This document shows positions 10,201 to 18,378 of a stretch of DNA of 64,000 bases, in pieces (position 1 is the first letter of the stretch; each line of letters begins with the position of its first letter). Made by a program: the position numbers and the translations under genes. Under the pieces are notes generated by a model. The model made no database searches, was not told the origin of the DNA, and saw only the letters and a program-made list of their open reading frames with translations. Origin of the DNA: Rhabdochlamydiaceae bacterium (lineage in GTDB: Bacteria; Chlamydiota; Chlamydiia; Chlamydiales; Rhabdochlamydiaceae). The stretch lies in the NCBI GenBank assembly GCA_019745395.1, contig JAIETG010000002.1:1-64000 (forward strand), in the 5' to 3' direction.

Positions 10201-10946
10201 GAGAATATGAGCTACTAGGGTTTTATCTGAAAGAACACCCTTTGGATGAATTTCGACACCTTTTTCCAAAGCTTTCTTGTTGTCCTTTAAGTGAGTTATC
10301 TAATTTGGATAAACTGGCCATTTGCCGAATTGCTTTTATTATTGAAGATGTTTCTATAAAGATATCAGCAAAAACTCAGAAAAAATTTGCTATTTTAACG
10401 ATTCGTGATGGATTAGAATCTTACGAACTTCCTGTATGGGCCGATCTATACGAGCAACATCAAACTTTATTAGTAGAAACTCAGTTAATCTATGCAGTCC
10501 TTCAAGTAGAACAGACCGCTGAGGGAATCAAATTGCAGGCCAAATGGTTAGCAGATTTGACAAAAGTAGATGAAACAATGCTTTTTGCTTGCGATGCAGC
10601 TTACGATAAAGCAAAATCGATGCTAAAAATGGCGGAATTGAGAGAAAAAGCCCAAGCAAATGAAAAAGCAAAAAAAGCTTCTGTAAAAGAGGAAAAACCA
10701 CTTATGCAAACGTATCGCATTGTTTTAAACATGGATCATGCAAGGATGTCGCATATTTTGGCTCTCAAGCAGATCTTTAGAATGCATGCAGGCGATCTTC
10801 CAGTGCAGATGGAGTTTTTCTCGCAAAATACCCGAATTGGATCATTAGAGATTCGAGCTGAATGGGGAATTCAATCTAGTAAAGAGATAGAAGCGCTCAT
10901 CAAGAAAATTATTTCAGTAGAGTCGATAACGCTAGTTGCAAAATAA
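7203..10946 (+). CDS. dnaE: DNA polymerase III alpha subunit
   Basis: 1247 residues, the replicative polymerase of the DnaE1 type. Domains in order: PHP (1 to about 280, starting HVHSQYSILDS); palm with GPGRGSGAGSIILY and the catalytic aspartates in PDIDVDICMDRR (about 458-470); fingers with ALYRPGPMEMIP and YGIMVYQEQVMQIA, then FNKSHAAAYGYLTY; helix-hairpin-helix region (about 870-940); an OB-type region (about 1040-1120); and a C-terminal segment that would contact the clamp and loader. The initiator ATG follows a run containing AAGGG. It is complete and in the same position relative to uhpC as in Chlamydia. Confidence 0.97.
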   Translation: MSWVPLHVHSQYSILDSTAQVSTLASKAAEYGMTSLALTDQGNMYGVVEFYKACLAQKVKPILGCELYVAPFSRHEKKKVFGVSAGYPVVLLVKNSVGYKNLCKLSSLAHLEGFYYTARIDKALMEEFSEGLICLSGSLQGKIASLIVQEKSDELLQEIEWFHRVFKEDFYFEVQRHRMTEEQIQADRMTLEPWLYQKYKEHVDQQEKVIAKFKELSPKYGIPIVATNDSHYILRDEWRAHEILMNVQSGEPCEIWEKDSAGNLKAKVLNPKREVMPSHEFYFKTPQEMEALFSDLPDAIACSSRIADQCSFDLDFKTKYYPVYVPPSLENKEYTVQEREAEVENFLRTLCAEQIPLRYRTEQLDPVRAVYPDQDPMEVIAKRLDYELNLITSKGMSDYLLIVYDFIAWAKRNGIPMGPGRGSGAGSIILYLIGITDIEPLRFNLFFERFINPERISYPDIDVDICMDRRQEVIDYTVQKYGKDRVAQIITFGTMKAKMAIKDVGRVLSVPLPKVNAIAKLVPEDPNMTLEKALEIDAELKSQYENDPEVQNLIQIALKLEGSVRNTGIHAAGLIIGGQPLMDNIPLCLSKDSDMAVTQFSMKPVESVGLLKIDFLGLKTLTSIQKAVDLVDESYGVKLDWVNLPLNDTPTFDLLNQGKTQGIFQLESGGMQELAKQLRIDRFEEIIAVGALYRPGPMEMIPSFIQRKHGREPIENDHPFMAGILSETYGIMVYQEQVMQIASRLANYSLGEGDVLRRAMGKKDKEEMSRQREKFKNGALQNQIDEVTSMRIFDKIEKFASYGFNKSHAAAYGYLTYVTAYLKANYPSAWMASLMTSDRDDTAKVAKVIRECQSSGIAILSPDINQSGKEFTPTKEGIRFAMSGIKGIGEGVVETILTEKKANGSFQSLYDFIRRMDVKKIGKKSIEHLIEAGCFDYTQWSRAALIESIDAMYGVASKEQKEEAQGVLDFFSLMGEKKGAQFEHPPKVHKFSTKQQILKREYELLGFYLKEHPLDEFRHLFPKLSCCPLSELSNLDKLAICRIAFIIEDVSIKISAKTQKKFAILTIRDGLESYELPVWADLYEQHQTLLVETQLIYAVLQVEQTAEGIKLQAKWLADLTKVDETMLFACDAAYDKAKSMLKMAELREKAQANEKAKKASVKEEKPLMQTYRIVLNMDHARMSHILALKQIFRMHAGDLPVQMEFFSQNTRIGSLEIRAEWGIQSSKEIEALIKKIISVESITLVAK

Positions 10947-10968
10947 TACATATATTTTTTGAGGAAGT

Positions 10969-11997
10969 ATGAAGCGATTTGTTGTTTTTGGGGTCTTTAT
11001 TCTTATGCCAGTCTATATGCAGGCTGCTTATACGATAAAGGATGGAAAGTTAATCAATATGCATGAAATAGCCACCTTATCTGTTCAGGAGCATTACAGC
11101 TTGGCAAAGCAAGCCTTGGAGCGGAAAAATTGGCCAGAAGTCATTAGGCAATCTCAAGTTATTGTCAAAAACTTTCCAGGAACAGCTTTTGCTTGGGACT
11201 GCTATTTTTATTTAGGAGAAGCCTATTTTTATTTGGGGGAATTGAAACTTGCAAATGCAAATTTTTCTGTATATTTAAAGCAGATAGCTCCTAAATTTTT
11301 TGAACAGGCCATTGAGTATAAGTTTCAAATTGCTCAACGTTTTGAAACGGGAGATAAGCTTCCTTTATTAGGAATAGACGGCATGCCTAGATGGGTGCCT
11401 GCTTTCAGAGAAGCGATCGATATTTATGATGAAGTGGTAATGGCTCTTCCTCAACATGATTTGGCAGTACAGGCTCTTTTAGGAAAGGGAAATTTACTTT
11501 TTAAAGAAAAAGAATATAAGGAAAGCGTAGAAACCTTTCAGACGCTGATTCGTAGATTTCCGAAACATCCTTTAGCTTGTGATAGCTACGTGGCAATTAC
11601 TCAGGTCTATTTGATTCGAAGTAAAGAAGAGTATGCTGATCCAGATATGTTAGATTTAGCGGAAATCAATGCGAAAAAATTTAAAATAGATTTTCCTAGT
11701 CATCCCAAAATCGAGTTAATCGATAACATGTTATTGGAAATGAAAGAGCTTTTTGCGGGAGAACTTTATAAAACAGCTCAGTTTTATGAAAGGACAAAAA
11801 AACCGGGGGCTGCTGTAATATATTATTCGAAAATTGTTTCTAAATATCCCATGACACAAATTTCTGCCAAATCTCAAAATAGACTCGATAAGCTTCGCCC
11901 GGGAAAAGCGGAACTTCCAGAAGAAAAAATGGAGATTCTTAAAAAAGAAAGCGATTTGATTGTCGAGGTTTCTCAAGAACTTCAAAGCATACAGTAG
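10969..11997 (+). CDS. BamD/YfiO-like TPR protein, exported
   Basis: 342 residues with an N-terminal signal peptide (MKRFVVFGVFILMPVYMQAA) lacking a lipobox. The rest is alpha-helical with tetratricopeptide-like repeats: YFYLGEAYFYLGELKLANANF, LLFKEKEYKESVETFQTLIRR, and a C-terminal LYKTAQFYERTKKPGAAV typical of BamD. BamD is a component of the outer-membrane beta-barrel assembly machinery. The gene lies 22 nt after dnaE with GAGGAAG before its ATG, so it is probably co-transcribed. It appears to be the counterpart of the Chlamydia gene next to dnaE (CT547 by memory). Function rests on family resemblance; a generic TPR scaffold remains possible. Confidence 0.75.
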   Translation: MKRFVVFGVFILMPVYMQAAYTIKDGKLINMHEIATLSVQEHYSLAKQALERKNWPEVIRQSQVIVKNFPGTAFAWDCYFYLGEAYFYLGELKLANANFSVYLKQIAPKFFEQAIEYKFQIAQRFETGDKLPLLGIDGMPRWVPAFREAIDIYDEVVMALPQHDLAVQALLGKGNLLFKEKEYKESVETFQTLIRRFPKHPLACDSYVAITQVYLIRSKEEYADPDMLDLAEINAKKFKIDFPSHPKIELIDNMLLEMKELFAGELYKTAQFYERTKKPGAAVIYYSKIVSKYPMTQISAKSQNRLDKLRPGKAELPEEKMEILKKESDLIVEVSQELQSIQ

Positions 11998-12003
11998 ATT
12001 ATT

Positions 12004-12618
12004 GTGAGACAGTCGCTTTATTTACTATGTGCAATATTTCTTTCCTCTTGTGGATATCGATATACAGCAGAAGAGTCTGTAATATCTACGGGCTCTATTT
12101 CTGTGAGTGTGCCGTATATTCCAGGGGACGTAGATGCAATTTTCAATAATGAACTTGTTTACCAACTTGGGGCAAGTGGGCATTTTCTTTGCGTTCCTAC
12201 AGGCGGTGATTATATTTTGCAGGCCAAAATCCTATCAGATACACAAAGTCGTATTGGATTTCGCTACGATAGAGATAATGTCAAAGGATCGCTCGAAAAA
12301 AATCTTCTGGGGGTTGAGGATCGTAGAGCTATAAAAGCAGAAATTACTTTTATAGAAGTTGTGTCTGGAAAAATAGTAATAGGACCAGTGGAAGTTTCTT
12401 CTGATGTAGACTATGACTATACAGATCCTGGAAGCCCTAGAGATTTACTATTTAATTCTTCCTCCGGAAGCTCCATGTCCATTATGCAATTTTCTTTAGG
12501 GCAGCTCGATTCGTATGAAGGAGCTAATGATAGTACTTCCCGAGGAGTTTTCAGGAAGCTTGCTGGAAAAATTACAGAAGGACTGATTCAGAAGTTATTA
12601 GAGTCTTCTGAAAACTAA
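12004..12618 (+). CDS. LptE-like outer membrane lipoprotein
   Basis: 204 residues beginning at a GTG six bases after the previous stop. The N-terminus is a lipoprotein signal (MRQSLYLLCAIFLSSC) with lipobox LSSC, so Cys16 would be lipidated. The mature start CGYRY, the ISVPYI-like strand and the overall length resemble LptE, the lipoprotein partner of LptD in lipopolysaccharide export. Placement beside a BamD-like gene and near lipid A genes fits. A 4-nt overlap with the convergent gene downstream leaves no room for a terminator. LptE is poorly conserved in sequence, so the assignment is moderate. Confidence 0.65.
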   Translation: MRQSLYLLCAIFLSSCGYRYTAEESVISTGSISVSVPYIPGDVDAIFNNELVYQLGASGHFLCVPTGGDYILQAKILSDTQSRIGFRYDRDNVKGSLEKNLLGVEDRRAIKAEITFIEVVSGKIVIGPVEVSSDVDYDYTDPGSPRDLLFNSSSGSSMSIMQFSLGQLDSYEGANDSTSRGVFRKLAGKITEGLIQKLLESSEN

Positions 12619-13052
12619 CTGCTTTTTTTCTTGTTAATGGAAGAAAGGATAGCTTCCGTATCCAGAACTTCCGTGAGAAAATGTTGTAGAATGCGTAAAA
12701 TGTATTTAGGAGTATTGTAGACGCCAGATGTTGTATAGACAATTTCTAAGTGTGGTTTTAGATTTTGAATAAGAGCAATGAGGATTAATGTACTAGGGAG
12801 TTCTGTATCTGTTTGCGGTATGATCCATACAGCAAACTGTTTATTGAACAAGGTAACCTTTTCGCTAGTTTCAATGACATGAAACTGCTGAGAAAGAGAT
12901 TCGGGATCGGATATTTCCAGTTCACTATTTGAGAGAAGTCCTAGCTCTTGTAAGAGCTGTAGGTTGACATTTATGAAACCATCAGGGGCCCATTTTTGAA
13001 AGTTTTCTGTAAAATCGCGATATGCTTCTTCCAGTTGGATTGGGTTCATCAT
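12615..13052 (-). CDS. Conserved chlamydial protein of unknown function (CT550-like by position)
   Basis: 145 residues from the ATG at 13052, chosen over an upstream start at 13088 because AGAAGG stands 6 nt before the ATG at 13052. No signal peptide or membrane segment. The protein is mixed alpha/beta with a mid-region of strands (VTLFNKQFAVWIIPQ, STLILIALIQNL). It sits between the LptE-like gene and the D,D-carboxypeptidase gene, the place of CT550 in C. trachomatis (from memory). I cannot assign a function. Confidence 0.7.
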   Translation of the reverse strand: MMNPIQLEEAYRDFTENFQKWAPDGFINVNLQLLQELGLLSNSELEISDPESLSQQFHVIETSEKVTLFNKQFAVWIIPQTDTELPSTLILIALIQNLKPHLEIVYTTSGVYNTPKYILRILQHFLTEVLDTEAILSSINKKKSS

Positions 13053-13097
13053 ATTATGCCTTCTACCTCTTTTACTTGCTTTATCCATCTGCCCTAT

Positions 13098-13135
13098 ACC
13101 CTCCTAACACCTCTCCAGTGAGAGGGGGTGCTAAA
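13098..13135. repeat. REP-like short palindrome
   Basis: The intergenic CACCTCTCCAGTGAGAGGGG (from about 13110) forms a stem CTCTC/GAGAG around CAGT. Read on the minus strand it is CCCCCTCTCACTGGAGAGG followed by TGTTAGGAGGG. This resembles the dispersed CCCTCTCxCTGGAGAGGGTTAGGGTGAGGG-type palindromic repeats seen in many bacterial genomes. It occupies the gap between two divergent genes. No second full copy is visible in the window, so membership of a family is inferred. Confidence 0.4.
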
Positions 13136-13240
13136 AGCCCCATATTGATCATGTTGTCTTTTTTTTGAAAAGATAATAACTTCAACGGTATAGAAATTGA
13201 GAGCGTGTTTTTAAGTTTTTTGAATTTTAAGAAATTGAAA

Positions 13241-14581
13241 ATGAATATGTTATTACAAAACAAACATAGTGTAAAAAAATTTTTTTTCTTGGTCGGTTTG
13301 GCTGGAATTTTCTCTCCAATCAACATAGTAGGACAACCTCTTTTCTGTGATTTGTCGGCAGAAACGGCATTTCTTATTAATGCTGAGACAGGAAAACCGC
13401 TTTTTTCGAAAAACGCAGACTCTGTTTTTTATCCCGCAAGTACGACTAAAGCTGCAACTGCACTTTATGCGTTACATCGAAAAAGAGAGAGCTTAGATCA
13501 GTTAGTAACGATATCTCAAGATGCGGTAGCTTGTGTTTCTATTCCTATGAGAAGGTCTAGCGGAAAACATCCTTCATACCGTTTAGAATTTGGGGGAACT
13601 CATATGGGGTTAAAGGCTGGAGAGCAAGTTGATTTGAAAACGCTTTTATATGGTCTTATGCTTCCTTCTGCAAATGATGGGGCGAACGCGATTGCTGAAA
13701 CTGTCAGTGGCTCTGTTTTAGCGTTTGTATCCGAGCTTAATGAGTTTTTGCGTGAAATAGGGTGTCAGAATACAAATTTTACAAATCCCCATGGGCTTCC
13801 AGATCCGGAACATAAAACTACAGCAAGAGATCTTGCTCGTATAGGGCAAGTCGCTATGAAAGATCCAATATTTCGAGAAATTGTTTCTTCTTCCAAATTT
13901 GTTAAAGCTCAAACGAATAAGCAGCCTGAAACAATATTAGATCAACATAATGCTCTTGTCAAACCCCGCCATAAGCATTTTTATCCTTATGCTACAGGAG
14001 TCAAAATAGGCTACACGATTCAGGCTGGACACGCGATGATAGCTTCTGCAGAAAAAGGTGATCGCTCCTTGATTGCGGTTGTTTCTCACAAGGAAGGCGC
14101 AGCTCAACGTTATCGAAGTGTAATTCAACTTTTTGAAACAGCGTTCGCAGAGCCTAAACAAACTCGAACATTACTCTCTAAAGTTCATGACGTATTTCAT
14201 CAAAATATAGTAGGAGCTAAGAGTCGACTGACAGCAACGCTTGCTGAAGATCTTACGGTGTCTTTTTATCCTTCCGAAGAAAAAACTTTTCATTCTCAGA
14301 TTTTTTGGAATGTTAGCGAGCCACCTATTTCGGTCGGAGCAAAAGTTGGAGAGGTACATATTTTTGATGAATTTAATGCTTTGCAAAAGACTTCATTTCT
14401 TGTGGCTGCAAAGGCTGTAGAGGCAACTTTTTCTTACCAAATGAAACAAAAAATACAATTAGGAAAACTCTGCATTCAGAAGCGAAGAATTTATATAGCG
14501 TATTCGATGGCGTTTATTCTATTTGCCTTGGCAATGTTGGCTGTTAAACGTGCGAAGAAAGAATCTCGTAAAGCTGTATGA
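13241..14581 (+). CDS. dacF: D-alanyl-D-alanine carboxypeptidase (PBP5/6 type)
   Basis: 446 residues from the ATG at 13241; the frame opens earlier but the added residues do not look like a signal peptide. N-terminal export signal (KKFFFLVGLAGIFSP), penicillin-binding transpeptidase-like domain (about 35-300) with active-site SxxK (PASTTKAA), SxN (PSANDGAN) and a KxG box that reads KIG (GVKIGYT) rather than the usual KTG. A C-terminal hydrophobic helix (YSMAFILFALAMLAV) followed by basic residues would anchor it in the inner membrane. It trims stem peptides of peptidoglycan, which chlamydiae make at the division septum. Its last 38 bases overlap the convergent rsmA gene. Confidence 0.92.
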   Translation: MNMLLQNKHSVKKFFFLVGLAGIFSPINIVGQPLFCDLSAETAFLINAETGKPLFSKNADSVFYPASTTKAATALYALHRKRESLDQLVTISQDAVACVSIPMRRSSGKHPSYRLEFGGTHMGLKAGEQVDLKTLLYGLMLPSANDGANAIAETVSGSVLAFVSELNEFLREIGCQNTNFTNPHGLPDPEHKTTARDLARIGQVAMKDPIFREIVSSSKFVKAQTNKQPETILDQHNALVKPRHKHFYPYATGVKIGYTIQAGHAMIASAEKGDRSLIAVVSHKEGAAQRYRSVIQLFETAFAEPKQTRTLLSKVHDVFHQNIVGAKSRLTATLAEDLTVSFYPSEEKTFHSQIFWNVSEPPISVGAKVGEVHIFDEFNALQKTSFLVAAKAVEATFSYQMKQKIQLGKLCIQKRRIYIAYSMAFILFALAMLAVKRAKKESRKAV

Positions 14582-15389
14582 ACTCATCTAAAGAAAGCTG
14601 TTCTGGTCTTAGAAGGGGATCTTTTCCCATTTGCTTTAAAGAATTTTCTACTAAAGCTGAAGGGAAGAGCTTTTTCAGGGATGCTCTCATCATTTTACGT
14701 CTTTGACCGAATGCGGTGCGCAGCATTATGAAAAATGAGTCTGGATTGGCAATCTGTGGGGGGGGGCGCAATTTTAAATGAACTACTGCAGATTGGATAG
14801 AGGGTCTTGGATGAAAACAGCTAGGTTCTACAGTGAACCCGTAGGAAACTTGACTGAAAAATTGTAAGAAGATTGTGAACGAGCTGTAGTCTTTAGTGCC
14901 TTTTTGAGCAACAAACCGGTCAGCAACTTCTTTCTGTACCATGATGATGAGGTCAGAAAATAGCCTGTGAAGAGGGATCAACTTGGTTAAGATGGGAGTT
15001 GTGATATGGTAGGGAAGGTTGGCGACTACTTTAGCTTTTTTACCGGAGGTCAGTATTTTCTCCATATGTTCTTGCAGCGGGAACTCTAGAAAATCAGCGC
15101 TTATAATGGATAGTTTATCGCTTCCTGGAAACCGTTTAAGTAGAGGAGCCAACTTTTCATCCATTTCAATTGCAATGACTTCACATCCCGTTTCTAAAAG
15201 GGCTTCAGTTAGAGCTCCTGGTCCTGGGCCAATTTCTAAGACAATGTCATTTTCTGTAATTTGCGCTTCCATAAGGATTTTGCGAACGATGTTCCCATCG
15301 ATCAGAAAATTTTGAGAAGCGCTTTTTTTAGCTGCTAAACCATGTTCGTTAAGAAATCTTTGCAACTCTGTAGGACTAGTAATTTTCAT
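14544..15389 (-). CDS. rsmA: 16S rRNA (adenine(1518)-N6/adenine(1519)-N6)-dimethyltransferase
   Basis: 281 residues, the KsgA family. SAM-binding motif VLEIGPGPGALTEALL, catalytic NLPYHITTPIL, and the C-terminal FGQRRKMMRASLKK. It dimethylates two adjacent adenines near the 3' end of 16S rRNA late in small-subunit assembly; loss gives kasugamycin resistance. The coding strand has nine C's in a row (14758-14766) in LKLRPPPQI, a possible slippage site. The ATG overlaps the stop of the upstream SurA-like gene by 4 nt (ATGA), so they are translationally coupled. The 3' end runs antisense into dacF. Confidence 0.96.
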   Translation of the reverse strand: MKITSPTELQRFLNEHGLAAKKSASQNFLIDGNIVRKILMEAQITENDIVLEIGPGPGALTEALLETGCEVIAIEMDEKLAPLLKRFPGSDKLSIISADFLEFPLQEHMEKILTSGKKAKVVANLPYHITTPILTKLIPLHRLFSDLIIMVQKEVADRFVAQKGTKDYSSFTIFLQFFSQVSYGFTVEPSCFHPRPSIQSAVVHLKLRPPPQIANPDSFFIMLRTAFGQRRKMMRASLKKLFPSALVENSLKQMGKDPLLRPEQLSLDEFIQLYEILSSHV

Positions 15390-16444
15390 TGTAGCGAAAA
15401 AGGTTGGAATCCGGAGGGGATTGTTTCTTCCAGCATTTTTGTGTCAAAACCATAACGTTGTCGTAGTTTTGTTATATAGGTGTTGGATTCTTTTTCGGCA
15501 GCCTCTTGTACTAGCTGATTTTGTAGTGCGTCGTGCATTGCTCGTAATTTAGGAAGTACTGTCCTCGTATGATTTTTTAAGTGAAAAATACGAAAGACTG
15601 TGCCTTGATCGGTACGACTAAGTTGTTTAACAGGCTCACTGATCGAATTTTTTGCTAGCTTGATAAGAGCTTGTTGATGGGCAGTAGAAATGCTTTTAGT
15701 ATCTAGTTTGAGATCATCAGATAGTGTGATGGTGTATTCTTGTTCTGGAACTTCTACAGAAAGAGAAGTTTTGACTTGTTCAGATACTGAAGCAAGATCA
15801 GATGGGGAGTTTTTGCAAAGGTTGAAAACTTTTTGAGCTACACGTTGAGCGGTTTCTTCATTTTGTGCTCTAATAGATAATACTTGGTATTCCCATAATT
15901 CTTTGGAGGGATTTTTTTCACAGTAGGAGGAATAAGCCGATTTTATGTCTTGAGTGTTTACGGAATTTAATGCCTTGGAATGCACTTTAAACCAAGTCAT
16001 TTTTTGGACGACGAGCTCTGCATGAATCATCTCTTTGGCTTCTTCATAAGTCAATCCAAGAGCATCTAAAGATCCCATGAGATTGGGGCCGAATTTGTCA
16101 TGAAGTGTTTCTCGAACTTCGGAATCTGTAATTTTCAGGTCTAGTTTTTCAGCATCCGCTAAGATGAGCTCGTGATCGATCATTTGCAGTAATGTTTCTT
16201 TCCAGTGTGTAGAAAAATATTGATATTTAGCAGCAGAAGAATTGGCATACTGAGGATAGTTTCTAGCAAAGAGTACTTCCATTTTCTTAACAACGTCGAG
16301 CACTGAAAATGTCTTTCCATGAGCTTTTGCTAGAATTCTATTTTGAATGACAACGTGCTGTGCTGAGTCTTGAAGCATAGGAGCGGGATCGGCAGAAAGT
16401 GAAGAAACTGTGAGAAGAAGAAAAAGTAGGGTATGTTTAATCAT
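15386..16444 (-). CDS. SurA-like periplasmic chaperone (N-terminal domain type)
   Basis: 352 residues with a signal peptide (MIKHTLLFLLLTVSSLSA). Residues 35-175 match the layout of the SurA N-terminal chaperone domain: an exposed segment ILAKAHGKTFSVLDVVKKME, then helices including TLLQMIDHELILADAEKLDLKIT and EAKEMIHAELVVQKM. The middle resembles a degenerate parvulin-like region, and a C-terminal helix (QNQLVQEAAEKESNTYITKL) would close back on the N-domain. In Chlamydia a protein of this kind lies next to ksgA (CT355 by memory). It would escort outer membrane proteins; isomerase activity is doubtful because I see no convincing parvulin motif. Confidence 0.72.
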   Translation of the reverse strand: MIKHTLLFLLLTVSSLSADPAPMLQDSAQHVVIQNRILAKAHGKTFSVLDVVKKMEVLFARNYPQYANSSAAKYQYFSTHWKETLLQMIDHELILADAEKLDLKITDSEVRETLHDKFGPNLMGSLDALGLTYEEAKEMIHAELVVQKMTWFKVHSKALNSVNTQDIKSAYSSYCEKNPSKELWEYQVLSIRAQNEETAQRVAQKVFNLCKNSPSDLASVSEQVKTSLSVEVPEQEYTITLSDDLKLDTKSISTAHQQALIKLAKNSISEPVKQLSRTDQGTVFRIFHLKNHTRTVLPKLRAMHDALQNQLVQEAAEKESNTYITKLRQRYGFDTKMLEETIPSGFQPFSLQ

Positions 16445-16500
16445 GAGAAAAACCTTGGCTCCTTAGTGCTAAGTGCGTGAGGCTAGAATATAACAAATTA

Positions 16501-17631
16501 CTAATATTTTTGTAAGGTCGCAGCAAAAAATCCATCCATTTCTCCCTTTTTAGGGAATGAATGAAAAGGATTTCCTACGAGTTTTACGGGGAAATTTTTA
16601 AGGAAAAAATCAACTTGTTGTTCGTTTTCAACAGGAAGAACGCTACAAGTAGCATAAACGATGTGGCCATTTGGCTTTACAAAGGCAAAAGCATCTTCGA
16701 AAATTTTTCTTTGTTTGTTTTGTAATTCCTCAATGTCACTATTTTGAAAGAGCCATTTTCTATCTGGATTTCTTCTGAGAGTTCCGGATCCGCTGCAAGG
16801 AGCGTCGACGAGAACCCAATCCATTCTGCCCCAGAAACGTTTTTTTTTGGGGTCATCATAGGGTATAAATTGTGCGTTTTGAACTCCAGCGCGCTTGAGT
16901 CTCTTTTGCGCTTCTACAAGAGCCTGTGATCGAATATCGTGAAGATATAGTTGTCCTTTACCTTGCATTGAAGGAGCTATGGCAAGAGCTTTTCCGCCTG
17001 CTCCGCTACAATAATCAAGCACATGGTCGCCAGGACGGGCTAAGACTTGTAAGGCTACAAGTTGACTTGCTTCGTCTTGTACTTCAAACAAGCCTTCAAG
17101 AAATTCTGGGATAACAAAAAAGTTTGCTCGGTTGGCGAAATGAATCGCATAAGGGGAGTTTTTGCCATATGAACAGGTGAAAAGAGTGCTTAGTCGACTA
17201 AATAGTTCTTCTCTGGAAATTTTTGCATGATTAGTTCTGATCGTTGTAGGGGCGGGGTAGTTGCTCTCTAAGCAAAATTGTTTTGCTTTTTCTTCCCCCA
17301 GAGATTCTTTAAGGAAAGAGAAATAGCTTTCGGGGAAACTTACGCGACAGTGAAGAGGGATTGATGTGTCTTCTAGATAGTTTTCTACAGCGATGCGTTC
17401 AAAAAGTGAGATTCTTTCCTCCCAAGTAGGGGTCTTTTGACACAAAAAGTCTAAGAGCCCTTTCCAGCGAATCATTCCATATACAGTCTCTGATAAATAT
17501 TTTCTGTCGTGAGATCCAATGGCTTTATGTTTTCTGAAATATAGACGCAAAAAAACATCTAAAGGGAAGTGTTGTTGGTCAAAAGCTTGGAATAGCTCTA
17601 CAAGATGACGATTGCGAAAAGAAGATGACAT
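16501..17631 (-). CDS. RsmB-like rRNA cytosine-C5 methyltransferase (Sun/NOL1 family)
   Basis: 376 residues. An N-terminal NusB-like helical region is followed by a Rossmann SAM-binding domain with VLDYCSGAGGKALAIAP, the motif IV DAPCSGSGTLRRNPDRKW and motif VI YATCSVLPVENEQQ. The two cysteines (DAPC and ATC) are the release and nucleophile cysteines of m5C RNA methyltransferases. The likely substrate is 16S rRNA, but tRNA cannot be excluded. It ends close to the SurA-like gene on the same strand with a 56-nt gap. Confidence 0.9.
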   Translation of the reverse strand: MSSSFRNRHLVELFQAFDQQHFPLDVFLRLYFRKHKAIGSHDRKYLSETVYGMIRWKGLLDFLCQKTPTWEERISLFERIAVENYLEDTSIPLHCRVSFPESYFSFLKESLGEEKAKQFCLESNYPAPTTIRTNHAKISREELFSRLSTLFTCSYGKNSPYAIHFANRANFFVIPEFLEGLFEVQDEASQLVALQVLARPGDHVLDYCSGAGGKALAIAPSMQGKGQLYLHDIRSQALVEAQKRLKRAGVQNAQFIPYDDPKKKRFWGRMDWVLVDAPCSGSGTLRRNPDRKWLFQNSDIEELQNKQRKIFEDAFAFVKPNGHIVYATCSVLPVENEQQVDFFLKNFPVKLVGNPFHSFPKKGEMDGFFAATLQKY

Positions 17632-17919
17632 GTTAGTTTGGTCTTATTGTAAAAGAAAAAGAAGCGATATTCTATTTTCTCGAAGAGATTTTGTCAATTG
17701 GTTGTTTTGGGATGTAGCCTTTAACTATTTCATTACTTTGAATGAGATCGATTTTGTTGTAATTAGTCTTTAGGGAATTAAAGGTAAGTTTTTCAGTTCG
17801 TAAAATGGGGAAAGATAGAGGGCTTGTTTTTCCCGGGTTGTAGAAAATCTATAAAGAATATAGTTTTAATGTTTAGAGCTTGTAAAAAGGGGGAGTGCTT
17901 TTGTAAGCGCTTGTGGTTT
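17632..17919. other. Intergenic region without a clear gene
   Basis: About 290 bases between the divergent rsmB-like and DoxX-like genes. The frame of the DoxX-like protein stays open back to a TTG at 17824, but the added residues are basic, contain three cysteines and lack any signal, so I treat them as leader. I see no RNA gene or convincing terminator. Confidence 0.5.
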
Positions 17920-18378
17920 ATGAATATGTTGCAAATTTGCACGATGTATGTGGGTAGATTGTTTCTTAGTAGTATTTTTTTATTGTCGGCTATTCAAGAA
18001 ATGTTGGATTGGAGTTCTACAGAGCAGTATTTTCTGATGAGTATGACTCGTTGGATGAATGGGTTTCAAGCGGGAGACTTTTTTGCTACGTTTTTAGCAA
18101 ATATATTCCCTTGGATGCCGTGGATATTATTGCTTGCAATTGTTTTCAAAATTGTAGGATCTGTTTTGTTGATTTTGGGTTGCAGCGTTCGTTTGGGAGC
18201 GACTTTGCTTATTTTGTTTCTGATTCCGACAAGTTGGATTGTGCATGGGTTTTGGATGCTTCCTGTAGCGGATAGGGCGTTAGAAATGGTGATGTTTGTG
18301 AAAAATATGAGCATTTTAGGAGGGCTTTTAGTTGTTCTTTCTATAGGAAAAGGACCTTCTTTTTCTAAAGGTGACTAA
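17920..18378 (+). CDS. DoxX-like small membrane protein
   Basis: 152 residues from the ATG at 17920 (MNMLQICTMYVGR). Four hydrophobic segments: about 5-25, 55-80, 80-100 and 125-145. The first helix, RLFLSSIFLLSAIQEML, and the SVLLILGCSVRLGATLLILFLIP segment are typical of the DoxX family, whose roles include quinone-linked redox and stress functions. The upstream ATG at 17869 cannot be excluded; neither has a good ribosome binding site. It overlaps the GTG start of lnt by 8 nt, so the two are probably translated together. The specific role is unknown. Confidence 0.7.
   Translation: MNMLQICTMYVGRLFLSSIFLLSAIQEMLDWSSTEQYFLMSMTRWMNGFQAGDFFATFLANIFPWMPWILLLAIVFKIVGSVLLILGCSVRLGATLLILFLIPTSWIVHGFWMLPVADRALEMVMFVKNMSILGGLLVVLSIGKGPSFSKGD

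Noticed and set aside
13081-13326. An 81-residue minus-strand frame overlapping the D,D-carboxypeptidase start
   Set aside because: It overlaps the true gene and the palindrome and has no family features; the real minus-strand gene starts at 13052.
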